Shown: positions 8,857 to 17,533, counted from the first letter of the stretch. The stretch is 64,000 nucleotides of DNA from GCA-016699835 sp964543905 (GCA_964543905.1 CAZIZO010000004.1:186001-250000); one strand, 5' to 3'. The notes: generated by a model from the sequence alone, not told the origin. Numbers and translations: made by a program.

Positions 8857-9636
8857 CTATCGATCCGACGTGCGTGCCGGGTCAACGCCCGCCGCACGAA
8901 TCCATTCCGATTGCACCAGCGATCCGACGGCCTTATGGGCCGCGAACTCGGCGTAGAGCATCATGCTCGCCGTGTACCGCTTCCATCCCAGCGCCGAGTT
9001 GGGGTCGCTGCGACCCTCGGCGTACGACTTGAGTTCCATCAGCACGCCCTGGTTCTTCGCGTCCAGCAGTTCCGACGCGGTCGACATCGGCGGATCCACA
9101 TACATCGACCCCGACGTGGGGGTGGTGTCCGTCGCCGACGCTTGCAGCATCTTCGGATCAATGCGCTTCATCGAGCGATCCACCGGCGAGCCGGGACGCG
9201 CGTAGAGCGCGAGCGTGAGCCCGATGGTCGGCGTGTACGGGTCGTAGGCCGTGATCGATCCGACGATGATCCCATCCACGCCCATCGCGTTGGCGAGTTG
9301 GCGGGCATCCCCCGGCGTGCGGACGGCGCTCATCCGTTGCGCCCGCATCGCCTCCAGCGTGCGATTGAGCGGGAGGGCACGCACGCCTCGGACTTCCTCC
9401 GCGGCGGCCACGATGTGGTCGCTGATCGCGCCCACGTCCACTTGCGAGGTTCCCGATTCGTTGCGGAGCGGGACGACGGCCCAGAGCACGTCGCCGCTGG
9501 TCTCGTACGGAGCGATGGTGGCCTGAGGCGCGATGAGTGCGTCTTTGGACGACGACGCGCAGCCGAGGAACAGTCCACAGCAAACGACAGTTGTCGCCGC
9601 CAAGCCGAGCATCTTCTTCGCGTGCATTGAATCCAT
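8857..9636 (-). CDS. lipoprotein with a CsgG/LpoB-like domain
   Basis: 259 residues. A lipoprotein signal ends in CCGLFLGC, with the lipidated Cys near residue 26. The mature part (LWAVVPLRNESG, then LNRTLEAM and ANAMGVDGIIVGSITAYDP) has the pattern of the CsgG/LpoB/TolB-N-like fold: a beta strand followed by NESG, then GVDGIIVG. These are outer-membrane-associated lipoproteins of the envelope. The start follows GAAGAGG by five bases; M4 is an alternative. The C-terminus (YAEGRSDPNSALGWKRY) is not recognised. The family link is from pattern memory only. Confidence 0.75.
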   Translation of the reverse strand: MDSMHAKKMLGLAATTVVCCGLFLGCASSSKDALIAPQATIAPYETSGDVLWAVVPLRNESGTSQVDVGAISDHIVAAAEEVRGVRALPLNRTLEAMRAQRMSAVRTPGDARQLANAMGVDGIIVGSITAYDPYTPTIGLTLALYARPGSPVDRSMKRIDPKMLQASATDTTPTSGSMYVDPPMSTASELLDAKNQGVLMELKSYAEGRSDPNSALGWKRYTASMMLYAEFAAHKAVGSLVQSEWIRAAGVDPARTSDR

Positions 9637-9672
9637 CCGAGCCTCTTCTCCGTGGCGCTCGCGTTCCGACCG

Positions 9673-9678
9673 AGAATA
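9673..9678 (-). promoter_or_regulatory. TATTCT -10-like box upstream of the lipoprotein gene
   Basis: On the minus strand TATTCT lies 36 bases before the ATG at 9636, in an unusually AT-rich intergenic stretch (9637-9783). The gap leaves room for a leader with the GAAGAGG ribosome site. Confidence 0.4.
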
Positions 9679-9783
9679 CTTCGATCGTAAGGCCGCATTG
9701 GATCGTGTGTTATCGAACGTTTGAGAACTCTTTTCGATTTCTAGGACTGTCCCCGGTTCATTATGGGCAACCGACGGGCTGTA

Positions 9784-11028
9784 TTATCGGCTCTCACCCC
9801 CGGCTGGCTCCTGAACGCCAGATACGATCGGATTACTAACATTTACGTTTCCGGTCGCGGCGAGCATCGCCTGGGCTATGTCCATGGACCAGAGGTTTTC
9901 CGGGCCTCCGCGATTGCTGACGAAATAGAGGCGGTTGGCAAACCCCCAATCGGGCATGAGGCACGCCCCGCCGGCGGCGACGGCGACCTTGCCCGTGCCA
10001 TCGGCGCCGATGATCCAGAGGGATGCATGGTCGGGGAGTTGGTTGCCGTTGCGCCGGGCCGAGTGGCCCGCCTGGCGGCGTGGCCAGGCCTCGCGCGCGG
10101 AGTCGGCGGCCTTTTCCTGCTCGCTGAGCGGAATCTCGGCATAGGCGATCCAGCGTGCGTCGGGGCTCCAGGTTGGGTTCACCACGGCGCTGTCGCTGCT
10201 GGAGATGATCTCGCTGGCGTTGCCCGAGACGCCGTCCTTGTAGTCGATGGTCCAGATACCGAAGGTCCGGCGTCCGCGCTCGCGTCCGAGTTGAAAGAGG
10301 ATGCGATCGGATCCGGCTTCGCCCGTGCCGGCGACGGGGGACCACTTGGGGAACATCCCATAGCCGATGAAGTGGGGGGAGGATTCGACACCGACCTCGG
10401 TGACCCAGAGTTCCCAGCGGCCGCTGGTTTCGCCGAGTCGGCAGTAGCAGAGTTTGCTCCCATCGGGCGACCAGGTGGGGTGGAGTTCGTCGGTGCCCTC
10501 GCTGGTGACCTGGACGGCCTTGCCACCGCTGGCGGGCATGACGAAGATGTCCCAGTTCCCAGAGCGGTTGGAGGCAAAGGCGATTCGTGTGCCGTCGGGG
10601 CTCAGGGCGGGCATCACGTCATCGGAGGGGTCGCTCGTCAGGCGCGTGACGACACGGCTGGCGGCCCGCTTGATGTAGATGTCCGCGGTGGAACGGTGCT
10701 GGGTGCTGGCGAAGACGATGCTCGTGCCGTCGCGGGACACATTGGGATCAAAGTCGGCGCCCTCCTCGGCGAAGGTCACGCGGGTGACGTTGGGCGTGGC
10801 GTACCGAAGCGATTCGCTCGGGGGATTTTTGACGGAAGTCGGGGGCGCTTCGGCAAGGGGCAAGGCCTGCGACGAAGTCGCCGGGGTGGCGGGCGGAGCG
10901 ACGGGTGCGGGCGCGTTCGCGTCGGCCTTCTGCCATTGCGGGCCTTGTGCGCAGCCGCCCGCCAGGAGGATGAGCATGCTGGCGGCGCCCAGCGCGGGCG
11001 AAGTGAAACGACATTTGGTGATGTTCAT
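9784..11028 (-). CDS. TolB-like beta-propeller lipoprotein
   Basis: 414 residues. A lipoprotein signal ends LILLAGGC, with Cys near residue 25; a Pro/Ala-rich linker follows. From about residue 75 there are repeated PD40/WD40-like blades: NVSRDGTSIVFAST, PALSPDGTRIAFASNRSG, PTWSPDGSKLCYC, PTWSPDARWIAYAEI and RLYFVSNRGGPENLWSMD. The fold is that of the TolB C-terminal propeller, but no TolA, TolQ, TolR or Pal gene is nearby and the N-terminal TolB domain is missing. A surface- or periplasm-facing binding role is the safe reading. The start at 11028 is set by GAGGGA five bases upstream and the signal sequence. Confidence 0.85.
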   Translation of the reverse strand: MNITKCRFTSPALGAASMLILLAGGCAQGPQWQKADANAPAPVAPPATPATSSQALPLAEAPPTSVKNPPSESLRYATPNVTRVTFAEEGADFDPNVSRDGTSIVFASTQHRSTADIYIKRAASRVVTRLTSDPSDDVMPALSPDGTRIAFASNRSGNWDIFVMPASGGKAVQVTSEGTDELHPTWSPDGSKLCYCRLGETSGRWELWVTEVGVESSPHFIGYGMFPKWSPVAGTGEAGSDRILFQLGRERGRRTFGIWTIDYKDGVSGNASEIISSSDSAVVNPTWSPDARWIAYAEIPLSEQEKAADSAREAWPRRQAGHSARRNGNQLPDHASLWIIGADGTGKVAVAAGGACLMPDWGFANRLYFVSNRGGPENLWSMDIAQAMLAATGNVNVSNPIVSGVQEPAGGESR

Positions 11029-11284
11029 GTTCGTCCCTCGAATGGAGAAACAGGCGGCCGCACCCGGCAAGGCATGCCGGGTCACGCAAGGCTTCTTCCA
11101 TCTGATCGGACGCTTGGGCGCGTGAGATAAGCGGACGTGACGTGCATCAGCGAACGCGGCACCGAGCCACCGATCTTGGGGACCTTGAAAAAGGAAGACG
11201 GCCCGACGCGAGGCGAGCGTGCATCCGGAGTCTCCACCACGTGACTCAGGTTGCGGGCTCAAGCCATCGCGTCGGGCCGTCGGT

Positions 11285-11307
11285 CCTCGCTCGCGAGGCG
11301 AGCGAGG
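11285..11307. repeat. perfect inverted repeat
   Basis: CCTCGCTCG and CGAGCGAGG form a perfect 9-base-pair stem around a five-base loop. It lies about 90 bases beyond the stop of the minus-strand 99-residue gene. It could be a terminator without a U tract or a protein-binding site. Confidence 0.45.
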
Positions 11308-11368
11308 GCACCACCACCCAACTTCCATCGGACCGGGAGCACGAGGGGATTGGGCTCGCGACCCGGCT

Positions 11369-11390
11369 GGTTCTCCCCATGTGGGGAACC
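11369..11390 (-). terminator. imperfect hairpin after the 99-residue gene
   Basis: GGTTC pairs with GAACC, and the stem continues past a bulged T into a C/G-rich part. It begins ten bases past the stop at 11400 on the minus strand. No T tract follows, so terminator function is uncertain. Confidence 0.35.
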
Positions 11391-11399
11391 CTACTTCGG

Positions 11400-11699
11400 C
11401 TATTCCTCGGGTTCACGCATGAGAATCGCGGGGGTGTCGCCGCGACGTAGCCAACGGGCCTCGCGACCGCGGGGCTGCGCGGTGGCGATGAGGTGATCGA
11501 GGTAATCGACGAGCATGTCCGGGCGGAAGGTGCTGAGGTAGCGCGTGTTGGCCGCCGGGTTGATCGCGAGGATGCGCTCGAGGATCTGCGGGTGCGAGAG
11601 CCGGGAGTCGTCGCCCGGCCGCGAGGGGGTGAGATCGAAGAGGGGGTCCTCTTCGGGGCGGAGGGGGCTGAGGTCGAGCGTCGGAGTCGGTGTCTGCAT
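11400..11699 (-). CDS. small acidic protein of unknown function
   Basis: 99 residues, soluble, no signal peptide or membrane segment. The middle is helical, with ILERILAINPAANTRYLSTF and MLVDYLDHLIATAQ, and the end is charged. The start at 11699 has GGAGG eight bases upstream. Much longer open frames cover this DNA, but only this segment has sensible composition and a ribosome site. It is divergent from the 11984 gene. Family not recognised. Confidence 0.65.
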   Translation of the reverse strand: MQTPTPTLDLSPLRPEEDPLFDLTPSRPGDDSRLSHPQILERILAINPAANTRYLSTFRPDMLVDYLDHLIATAQPRGREARWLRRGDTPAILMREPEE

Positions 11700-11972
11700 G
11701 CATGGGCCCTCCGTGCCCGCGAGGGTGGTTCGTCCCACGATCGGGTGGCTGGGAGAGCGTGCATCGGCGCGCGGGTGTGCGGTGTCCCCACCATATAACC
11801 ACAAGGGACGTTTGGGATGCCCCGTCGTAGAGGGTGCTCCAAGATGTAGGGGTCGATCGGGCGTGGGGGCACAATGCGGGTTTGTGATGCGAGATGTGAC
11901 GCGACGTGTGATGTCGGTTGGCGGGCTTCGGCTCGGACGGGAAGGGGGCGTGAGAGTGGGATGGAATGGCCG

Positions 11973-11978
11973 TAGGAT
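11973..11978 (+). promoter_or_regulatory. TAGGAT -10-like box upstream of the 11984 gene
   Basis: TAGGAT ends five bases before the ATG at 11984 and after an alternative ATG at 11966. If it is the -10 box, the transcript begins at or near 11984 and that start is correct. Confidence 0.4.
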
Positions 11979-11983
11979 CGAAG

Positions 11984-12532
11984 ATGAAGCGCGAGGTGGG
12001 CATGGTCGTGGGCGGGGTGGTTCGCGTGGGCGGGAAGGACGTGGCGCGAGAGGTCTCGGCGACGGCGTTGGGGGCGTGGGGCGTGGGTGCCGGGTCGGCC
12101 TGCATCGTTCGATCGATGGTGGGTGGAAGTGATCGACCGGCGTGGATGGCTGGCGCGGCGAGCGCATTTGAGGAGTCTCTGCCGCGGCTTGTGGAGCGGG
12201 CGCGGGAGGCGGGGGTGGAGATCTGGTGGAGGCCGACGCACGAGGATGTGCTCTCGGATGTGCCTTCGACGCTGACGTTTTTTCGTCGGCATACGGGCTT
12301 TGGGTTGGTGCTGGACCCGAGGGCGATGCTGACGGAGGAGATGGTGCCTCGCGCGGACGAGCATGTGGAGCGCGTGCTCGAGGCGTTGGGCGGGCACGAG
12401 GCGTTGCGGTTGGTGGTGGTTCGACCTGGGCGCGTGGGCGAGATTGTGCAAGGGCGTGTGGACTCGCACGTGGCGTCGTCGGTGCCGCTGGTTTGGGTCG
12501 GGGACGGGGTGAGTGGTGTTGGGCTACAGTGA
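11984..12532 (+). CDS. uncharacterised protein, possibly TIM-barrel (sugar isomerase-like) related
   Basis: 182 residues, cytoplasmic by lack of signal or membrane segment. The central part reads VEIWWRPTHEDVLSDVPSTL followed by FFRRHTGFGLVLDPRAML and then EHVERVLEAL. This pattern recalls the end of xylose-isomerase-like TIM barrels, where a strand carrying E/H is followed by a GLVLDP strand, but the protein is shorter than a full barrel. It ends 69 bases before nuoC. Start 11984 is preferred to 11966 because of the TAGGAT box. Function not assigned. Confidence 0.6.
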   Translation: MKREVGMVVGGVVRVGGKDVAREVSATALGAWGVGAGSACIVRSMVGGSDRPAWMAGAASAFEESLPRLVERAREAGVEIWWRPTHEDVLSDVPSTLTFFRRHTGFGLVLDPRAMLTEEMVPRADEHVERVLEALGGHEALRLVVVRPGRVGEIVQGRVDSHVASSVPLVWVGDGVSGVGLQ

Positions 12533-12601
12533 CGAAGCACACCCTCGCCCTGCCTCACCCGGTGGGAGGCCTGCGCGAGGAGAGGATGACAGGAACTCGC
12601 G

Positions 12602-13204
12602 ATGACGACGATGGCCCGACCGAGCGTGAATCCGAACGTGCCCGACCAGGCGGTCGAGGTGCGGCTTGATCACCCCGTGTTCAAGATCGTGAAGGAGGCG
12701 TTCCCGAGCAAGCGATTTCGCGGGACGGAGTTTCGCGGGCAGAGCACGCTGATCGTGGAGCCCGGGGACCTGCACGAGGTGCTGGCGTTCCTCAAGGGCA
12801 ACTCGAAGACGTCATTCAACTTCCTGTCGGACGTGGGCGGGGTGGATTACCTGGGCTACCCGGCCAAGACGATCGGGCGATTTGCGGTGGTCTACAACCT
12901 GCTGTCGTTCGAACGGGACGATCGATTCTTCGTGAAGACGTTTCTGGACCCGTCGCTCCCGACCGACGGCATCGCGAACGATCCGGCGCTGGTGCTGGAT
13001 TCGGTGTGCGACCTCTGGGCTGGCGCGGAGTGGATGGAGCGTGAGGTCTTTGATATGTTCGGGATCCGCTTCAGGAACCACCCGGACCTCCGGCGGATCT
13101 TGCTCTGGGAGGACTATCCGGGACATCCCCTGCGGAAGGACTATCCGCTGCGTGGTCGCGGCGAGCGCGAGCAGTATCGCGTCGTGGATCGCTCGTCGTC
13201 GTGA
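12602..13204 (+). CDS. nuoC: NADH-quinone oxidoreductase subunit C
   Basis: 200 residues, typical for the 30-kDa subunit of respiratory complex I, which sits in the peripheral arm on the cytoplasmic side. The signature is intact: FLSDVGGVDYLGYP, then EWMEREVFDMFGIRFRNHPD, then RRILLWEDYPGHPLRKDYPL. AGGA lies seven bases before the ATG. The usual neighbours nuoA, nuoB and nuoD are not adjacent: upstream is an unrelated gene and downstream an aminotransferase. It is therefore an isolated nuoC, either relocated or a second copy. Confidence 0.92.
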   Translation: MTTMARPSVNPNVPDQAVEVRLDHPVFKIVKEAFPSKRFRGTEFRGQSTLIVEPGDLHEVLAFLKGNSKTSFNFLSDVGGVDYLGYPAKTIGRFAVVYNLLSFERDDRFFVKTFLDPSLPTDGIANDPALVLDSVCDLWAGAEWMEREVFDMFGIRFRNHPDLRRILLWEDYPGHPLRKDYPLRGRGEREQYRVVDRSSS

Positions 13205-13282
13205 TCGGAGCGGGATCGGTCTCCAGGCCGATCGGCAGGACGAAGAAGACGAGGCGACGGCTCTGGAGAGCCGGGGCGCTTC

Positions 13283-14680
13283 ATGGAGTCGATCATGCCC
13301 ATCGCCGCCGCGCCGGTTTCGATGCTCCCGCCGTTGCCGCCGTTTGCGCACACGCCCGCGCCGTACCGCGGCCCGAGCAAGGCGGAGGTGTTGGCGATGC
13401 GGAGGGAGTTCTGCACGCCCGCGCTGGTGACGTATTACAAAGACCCGATCATGATCGTCGAAGGGAAGATGCAGTATCTCTTCGACGAGACGGGGCGGCG
13501 GTATCTGGACGCGTTCGGCGGGATCGTGACGGTGAGCGTGGGGCATTGCCATCCGAAGGTGATGGAGGCGGTGAACGCGCAGAACGCGCTTTTGCAGCAC
13601 ACGACGACGATCTATCTGCACCCGACGATCGCGGAGTATGCGAAGAAGTTGGCGGGGACGTTCCCGAGGGAATCGAACCTCAGCGTGGTGTATTTCGTGA
13701 ACAGCGGGAGCGAGGCGAACGACTTGGCCGTGCTGATGGCGCGGGCGTACACGGGCAACTTCGACATGATCGCGCTGCGGAACGCGTACCACGGCGGGTC
13801 GGCGGTGCCGATGGGGTTGACGGCGCACAGCAACTGGAAGTTCAACGTGGCGCACGGGTTTGGGGTCCAGCACGCGGTGCTGCCCGATCGCTATCGCGGG
13901 CCGTGGGGGTATGACGACGCGCGGGCGGGGGAGAAGTATGCGGCGGACATCGCGGACCTGATCAAGACCGGGACGAGCGGGCGGGTGGCGGGTTTTCTCG
14001 CGGAGCCGATGCAGGGCGTCGGGGGGGTGGTGGAGATGCCGCCCGGGTATCTGGCGAGCGTGTACAAGGTGGTGCGTGAGGCGGGCGGGGTGTGCGTCAG
14101 CGATGAGGTGCAGACGGGGTTTGGGCGGACGGGCGAGGCGTTCTGGGGGTTTGAAGCGGTGGGCGGGAAGGGGGTATACCCGGACATCGTGACGATGGCG
14201 AAGGGGATCGGGAATGGATGTCCGCTGGCGGCGGTGGTGACGACGCCGACGATCGCGAAGGCGCTGACGAGCCGGATCCATTTCAACACGTTCGGCGGGA
14301 ACCCGGTGAGCATGGCGCAAGGGCTGGCCACGCTGAACGTGATGCTGGAGGAGAACTATCAGCAACGGGCGAAGACGCTGGGGGCGACGTTGTTCGCCGG
14401 GCTGCACGAGTTGAAGACGAAGCACGCGATCGTCGGGGACATTCGGGGCCGCGGGCTGATGTGCGGCGTGGAGTTGGTCACGGATCGCGCGACCAAGGCG
14501 CACGCGACGGCCCAATGCGCCGCGGTCTTTGAACGGTGCAAGGAACTGGGGCTCCTGATCGGGAAGGGCGGGCTGCACGGCAACGTGCTCCGCATCAAGC
14601 CGCCGATGTGCCTGACGGAAGCCGACGTGGAGTTCTTGCTGACGGTCTTGGATGTCGCGCTGGGCGAAGTGAAGGCGTGA
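13283..14680 (+). CDS. class III aminotransferase, alanine-glyoxylate (AGXT2) type
   Basis: 465 residues. A PLP-dependent fold-type I enzyme with FDETGRRYLDAFGGIVTVSV near the N-terminus, the phosphate-binding VNSGSEANDLA (about 140-150), CVSDEVQTGFGRTG carrying the cofactor Asp (near 275), and the Schiff-base Lys in VTMAKGIGNGCPLAAVV (near 307). The overall pattern, including NAYHGGS and FNTFGGNPVS, is closest to mitochondrial-type alanine-glyoxylate and (R)-3-amino-2-methylpropionate aminotransferases. Substrate is inferred from family resemblance only. Start uncertain: the first M or M5; homologues usually begin near YRGPSKAEVL. Confidence 0.88.
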   Translation: MESIMPIAAAPVSMLPPLPPFAHTPAPYRGPSKAEVLAMRREFCTPALVTYYKDPIMIVEGKMQYLFDETGRRYLDAFGGIVTVSVGHCHPKVMEAVNAQNALLQHTTTIYLHPTIAEYAKKLAGTFPRESNLSVVYFVNSGSEANDLAVLMARAYTGNFDMIALRNAYHGGSAVPMGLTAHSNWKFNVAHGFGVQHAVLPDRYRGPWGYDDARAGEKYAADIADLIKTGTSGRVAGFLAEPMQGVGGVVEMPPGYLASVYKVVREAGGVCVSDEVQTGFGRTGEAFWGFEAVGGKGVYPDIVTMAKGIGNGCPLAAVVTTPTIAKALTSRIHFNTFGGNPVSMAQGLATLNVMLEENYQQRAKTLGATLFAGLHELKTKHAIVGDIRGRGLMCGVELVTDRATKAHATAQCAAVFERCKELGLLIGKGGLHGNVLRIKPPMCLTEADVEFLLTVLDVALGEVKA

Positions 14681-14702
14681 GCGCTCGGGCGTGCGCGTGG
14701 CT

Positions 14703-15188
14703 TTAGACCATGGCGAGGACGTCATTCCAGTTCATGGCCTTGCCGGGCTCGCGGGCCTGGACGAACTTGACCTTGCCCTTGCCGTCGGCAGACTTGGCGA
14801 TGACGACGGTGCCGCGCTGCGCGACGTTGAGGTCGGGCCAGTAGAGGCCGTAGGCCTTGACGACGTCGCGGTGGAGGTCGCCGAGGATGGTATGGGAGTA
14901 GCCTTCTTGGTCGGCCCAGGCCTTGTTGGCGGCGAAGGAGTCGCAGTTGATGCCGACGACGGTGGCGCCCTTGGCTTGCCACTTCGCGACGTCGTCGCTG
15001 ATGCACTTCATCTCGGTGGAGCAGACGCCGGTGAAGGCGAGGGGGACAAAGGAGAGGACGACGTCGCCCTTCTTGACGGCGTCGGAGAGTCTCCAGTCCT
15101 GTTTGTTCTGGTCGGGGAGGGTGAAGTCGGGAGCGACCTCTCCCACGGACAGGGGGGAGGAGCGGGGGGTCAGGTGGGTGTTTCGCAT
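14703..15188 (-). CDS. peroxiredoxin (AhpC/TSA family)
   Basis: 161 residues with a thioredoxin fold. The peroxidatic site is PLAFTGVCSTEM (Cys near 57, matching PxxxT/SxxC); other cysteines are in EMKCISDD and GINCDS. The mature enzyme would reduce hydrogen and organic peroxides in the cytoplasm. Length and the FTGVCSTEM form fit AhpE-like or BCP-like single-domain peroxiredoxins; whether it is 1-Cys or uses a nearby resolving Cys cannot be settled. GGAG lies six bases before the ATG. It is convergent with the aminotransferase and divergent from the yggS-type gene. Confidence 0.92.
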   Translation of the reverse strand: MRNTHLTPRSSPLSVGEVAPDFTLPDQNKQDWRLSDAVKKGDVVLSFVPLAFTGVCSTEMKCISDDVAKWQAKGATVVGINCDSFAANKAWADQEGYSHTILGDLHRDVVKAYGLYWPDLNVAQRGTVVIAKSADGKGKVKFVQAREPGKAMNWNDVLAMV

Positions 15189-15263
15189 GAGCGTCTCCGG
15201 AGGAGGGGTGAAATCGGGGTGGAGCGAAAAGGCACGATCGGCGCGCTGGGGCGCGGCGAGGCG

Positions 15264-15269
15264 TATTCT
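15264..15269 (+). promoter_or_regulatory. TATTCT -10-like box upstream of the PLP protein gene
   Basis: TATTCT lies about 80 bases before the ATG at 15350, in the divergent region between the peroxiredoxin and PLP protein genes. The leader would include a GGAGG ribosome site near 15340. Confidence 0.35.
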
Positions 15270-15349
15270 ATTGGTGTGCGACGCGCGGAATCACGCGACC
15301 GCACGAGGCCCAAGGATGGGCCAGCGGCGGCCCTGGTCAGGAGGACGGC

Positions 15350-16252
15350 ATGACGACCTCGAAGAATCTCCCCGACACACTCGATGGGCGCTACGCGCAC
15401 GTGAACGATCGCATCGCACGGGCGGCGGCGCGGGCCGGGCGAAGGGCGGAGGAGATCATCCTCGTGGCGGTGACCAAGACCGCGAGCCCGGAAGACATCC
15501 GCGCGATGATCGACCTGGGGCACCGCGACTTCGGCGAGAATCGCGCGCAGCAACTGGCGCAGCGCGGGGCGATGATCGAGGAGTATTTCTCGCGGCTCAA
15601 GGTCTTGCCGCACGGTCGGCAGGAGCGTGACGCGGCGAACGCGACGCTCTTTCGTCCGGCGCCGAAGGTGGACCTGATCCCGACCGGGAGCGACGGGCAG
15701 CGGCCCGTGCGCTGGCACATGATCGGGCACCTGCAACGGAACAAGGCGAGGAAGGTGGTGGAGTGGACGCGCCTGATTCACTCCGTCGATTCGCTTCGAC
15801 TCGCGGAGGAGTTGCAGGGTCTGGCGCTCAAGCGCGATCAGGTGATCGAGGTCTTGATCCAGGTGAACTGCTCGGGGGAGGCGCAGAAGTTCGGCGTGCC
15901 CGTGCCCGCGGCGATCCCGCTCGCGGAGCAGATCGAGACGATGATCAACGTCAAGGTGCGTGGGCTGATGACGATGGCGGCGGAGACGGAAACGCCGGAC
16001 GAGGCGCGGGCGGCGTTCGCGCGGTGCAAGGATTTGTACGACGAGATGCGGAAGATGGGCTTCAGCGACGGGAAGTTCAACCTGCTGTCGATGGGCATGT
16101 CGAACGACTTTGAGGTGGCGATCGAGGAGGGCGCGAACATCGTGCGCGTCGGTTCGGCCATCTTCGGGAAAGTCGCGGCGGCGATGCCCGAAGTGGAGGA
16201 GAAGGAAGCGCCAGAGTCCGAGGATGTGGAGACGCCGGTGGAGGGGGTTTGA
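15350..16252 (+). CDS. YggS/PLPBP-family pyridoxal phosphate homeostasis protein
   Basis: 300 residues, against about 230 for most members. PLP binds through the Lys of VAVTKTASPEDI (near 43). GHRDFGENRAQQL, WHMIGHLQRNKARKV, then HSVDS, CSGEAQKFGV and the C-terminal LSMGMSNDFEVAIEEG are family hallmarks. The extra length comes from an insertion of about 35 residues around 75-115, between the GEN strand and WHMIGHLQ, plus an acidic C-terminal tail. The family controls free PLP and amino-acid balance. Regulation is unknown. Confidence 0.93.
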   Translation: MTTSKNLPDTLDGRYAHVNDRIARAAARAGRRAEEIILVAVTKTASPEDIRAMIDLGHRDFGENRAQQLAQRGAMIEEYFSRLKVLPHGRQERDAANATLFRPAPKVDLIPTGSDGQRPVRWHMIGHLQRNKARKVVEWTRLIHSVDSLRLAEELQGLALKRDQVIEVLIQVNCSGEAQKFGVPVPAAIPLAEQIETMINVKVRGLMTMAAETETPDEARAAFARCKDLYDEMRKMGFSDGKFNLLSMGMSNDFEVAIEEGANIVRVGSAIFGKVAAAMPEVEEKEAPESEDVETPVEGV

Positions 16253-16300
16253 GGCCCTCGGTTCGTGAGCGCAGGTGAAGAAGGCGAGGCGGAGGACCGA

Positions 16301-16306
16301 TATCCT
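16301..16306 (+). promoter_or_regulatory. TATCCT -10-like box upstream of pfkA
   Basis: TATCCT ends five bases before the pfkA ATG at 16312. Candidate leaderless promoter; no ribosome-binding site can fit between. Confidence 0.45.
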
Positions 16307-16311
16307 CCCGC

Positions 16312-17427
16312 ATGTCGCTCGCCTCAACTTGTCCCGTGGTTCGTCGCATCGGCATCCTGACCGGGGGAGGGGATTGCCCGGGGCTGAATGCCGTGATTCG
16401 TGCGGTGGCGACGGACGCGCTGACGTGCGGGATTGAGGTCGTGGGGATCGAGGATGGGTGGTTGGGGCTGATCGAGAATCGCCTGCGGCCGATCGTGGAG
16501 CGCGATCTCTACGGCATCCTCGATGAGGGCGGGACGATCCTGGGGTCGAACAACAAGTCCAACCCGTTCAAGTTCGTGGTGGGGAAGAAGGCGGACGGGA
16601 CGCCCCGGCATGCGGACGTGTCGGAGCAGTGCCTGACGCACCTGCGAGGCGCGGGCGTGAACGCGATGGTGGTGATCGGTGGAGACGGGACGCTGACGAG
16701 CGCGGCCTATTTCGCGAAGCGCGGGGTGTATGTCGTCGGCGTGCCGAAGACGATCGATAACGACATCGTGGGCAGCGAGATCACGTTTGGATTCCAGACG
16801 GCGGTGGCGACGGCGACCGAGGCGTGCGATCGCGTGCGGACCACGGCCGATTCGCACCACCGCGCGATGGTGGTGGAGGTGATGGGGCGGAACGCCGGGT
16901 GGATCGCGCTGCACGCGGGCGTGGCGAGCGGGGCGGATGTGATCCTGCTGCCCGAGATCCCGTTCTCGCTCCAGAGCGTGTACGAAAAGGTGAAGCAGCG
17001 CAACGCGCGCGGGAAGCGGAGTTCGCTCCTGGTGGTGTCGGAAGGGGCAAAGTTGGCGGGAGGAGAGCAGATCGTGGCGCGTGTGGACCCGACGAGCCCG
17101 GACCCGATTCGCCTGGGCGGCATCGGGAAGTGGCTGAGCGACAAGATCGAGGACGAGGCGGGTGTGGAAGCGCGGTATTGCGTGCTGGGTCACATCCAGC
17201 GCGGGGGGACGCCCGTCGCGGCGGATCGGGTGCTCAGCACGCTGCTGGGGAACCACGCGATGACGCTGCTGCGGGAGGGGAAGGTGGGGCGGATGGTGGC
17301 GGTGCAGAATGGCCGTTTGACCGACATCGATCTCGAGGAGCCGGCGGGGAAGCAGCGGCTGGTGCCGGTGGATGATCCATTGATCCAGGCCGCCCGCGCC
17401 GTGAACACGTCGTTCGGCGAAGGGTGA
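16312..17427 (+). CDS. pfkA: 6-phosphofructokinase
   Basis: 371 residues. Converts fructose 6-phosphate to the 1,6-bisphosphate in glycolysis. GILTGGGDCPGLNAVIRAV at the N-terminus, GGDGT (near 123-127), PKTIDND (near 145-151), MGRNAGWIA and GHIQRGGTPVAADR are all family signatures. The residue after GGD is Gly, which in characterised enzymes goes with ATP use, while PKTIDND rather than PGTIDND is seen in pyrophosphate enzymes and also plant ATP enzymes. ATP dependence is therefore likely but not certain. The gene follows the PLP protein by 59 bases and has its own TATCCT box. Confidence 0.93.
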   Translation: MSLASTCPVVRRIGILTGGGDCPGLNAVIRAVATDALTCGIEVVGIEDGWLGLIENRLRPIVERDLYGILDEGGTILGSNNKSNPFKFVVGKKADGTPRHADVSEQCLTHLRGAGVNAMVVIGGDGTLTSAAYFAKRGVYVVGVPKTIDNDIVGSEITFGFQTAVATATEACDRVRTTADSHHRAMVVEVMGRNAGWIALHAGVASGADVILLPEIPFSLQSVYEKVKQRNARGKRSSLLVVSEGAKLAGGEQIVARVDPTSPDPIRLGGIGKWLSDKIEDEAGVEARYCVLGHIQRGGTPVAADRVLSTLLGNHAMTLLREGKVGRMVAVQNGRLTDIDLEEPAGKQRLVPVDDPLIQAARAVNTSFGEG

Positions 17428-17533
17428 GCGGGCATGGCTGAGCCCGGGGGTTGAGGTTCGTCGGTGGTGGGGGGGCACACCCAAAAACCCGGGCGGCCTA
17501 AGGTTCGAACACAGGCGGGAGGTTTGCAGTCGA

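Larger units (their letters stand above)
11029..11399 (+). other. gene-free interval with two hairpins
   Basis: No convincing gene lies between the TolB-like start and the end of the 99-residue gene. It contains the leader of the TolB-like gene, a perfect 9-base-pair hairpin at 11285-11307 and an imperfect one at 11369-11390. Short open frames here have no support. Confidence 0.5.

Noticed and set aside
9784..11028. TolB of a Tol-Pal system
   Set aside because: No tolQ, tolR, tolA or pal nearby and the TolB N-terminal domain is missing; kept as TolB-like only.
11246..12469. Very long minus-strand open frame opposite the 11984 gene
   Set aside because: Composition is Arg/Pro/His-rich and it runs antisense to a better gene; typical high-GC shadow frame. 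Only the 99-residue segment in another minus frame looks real.
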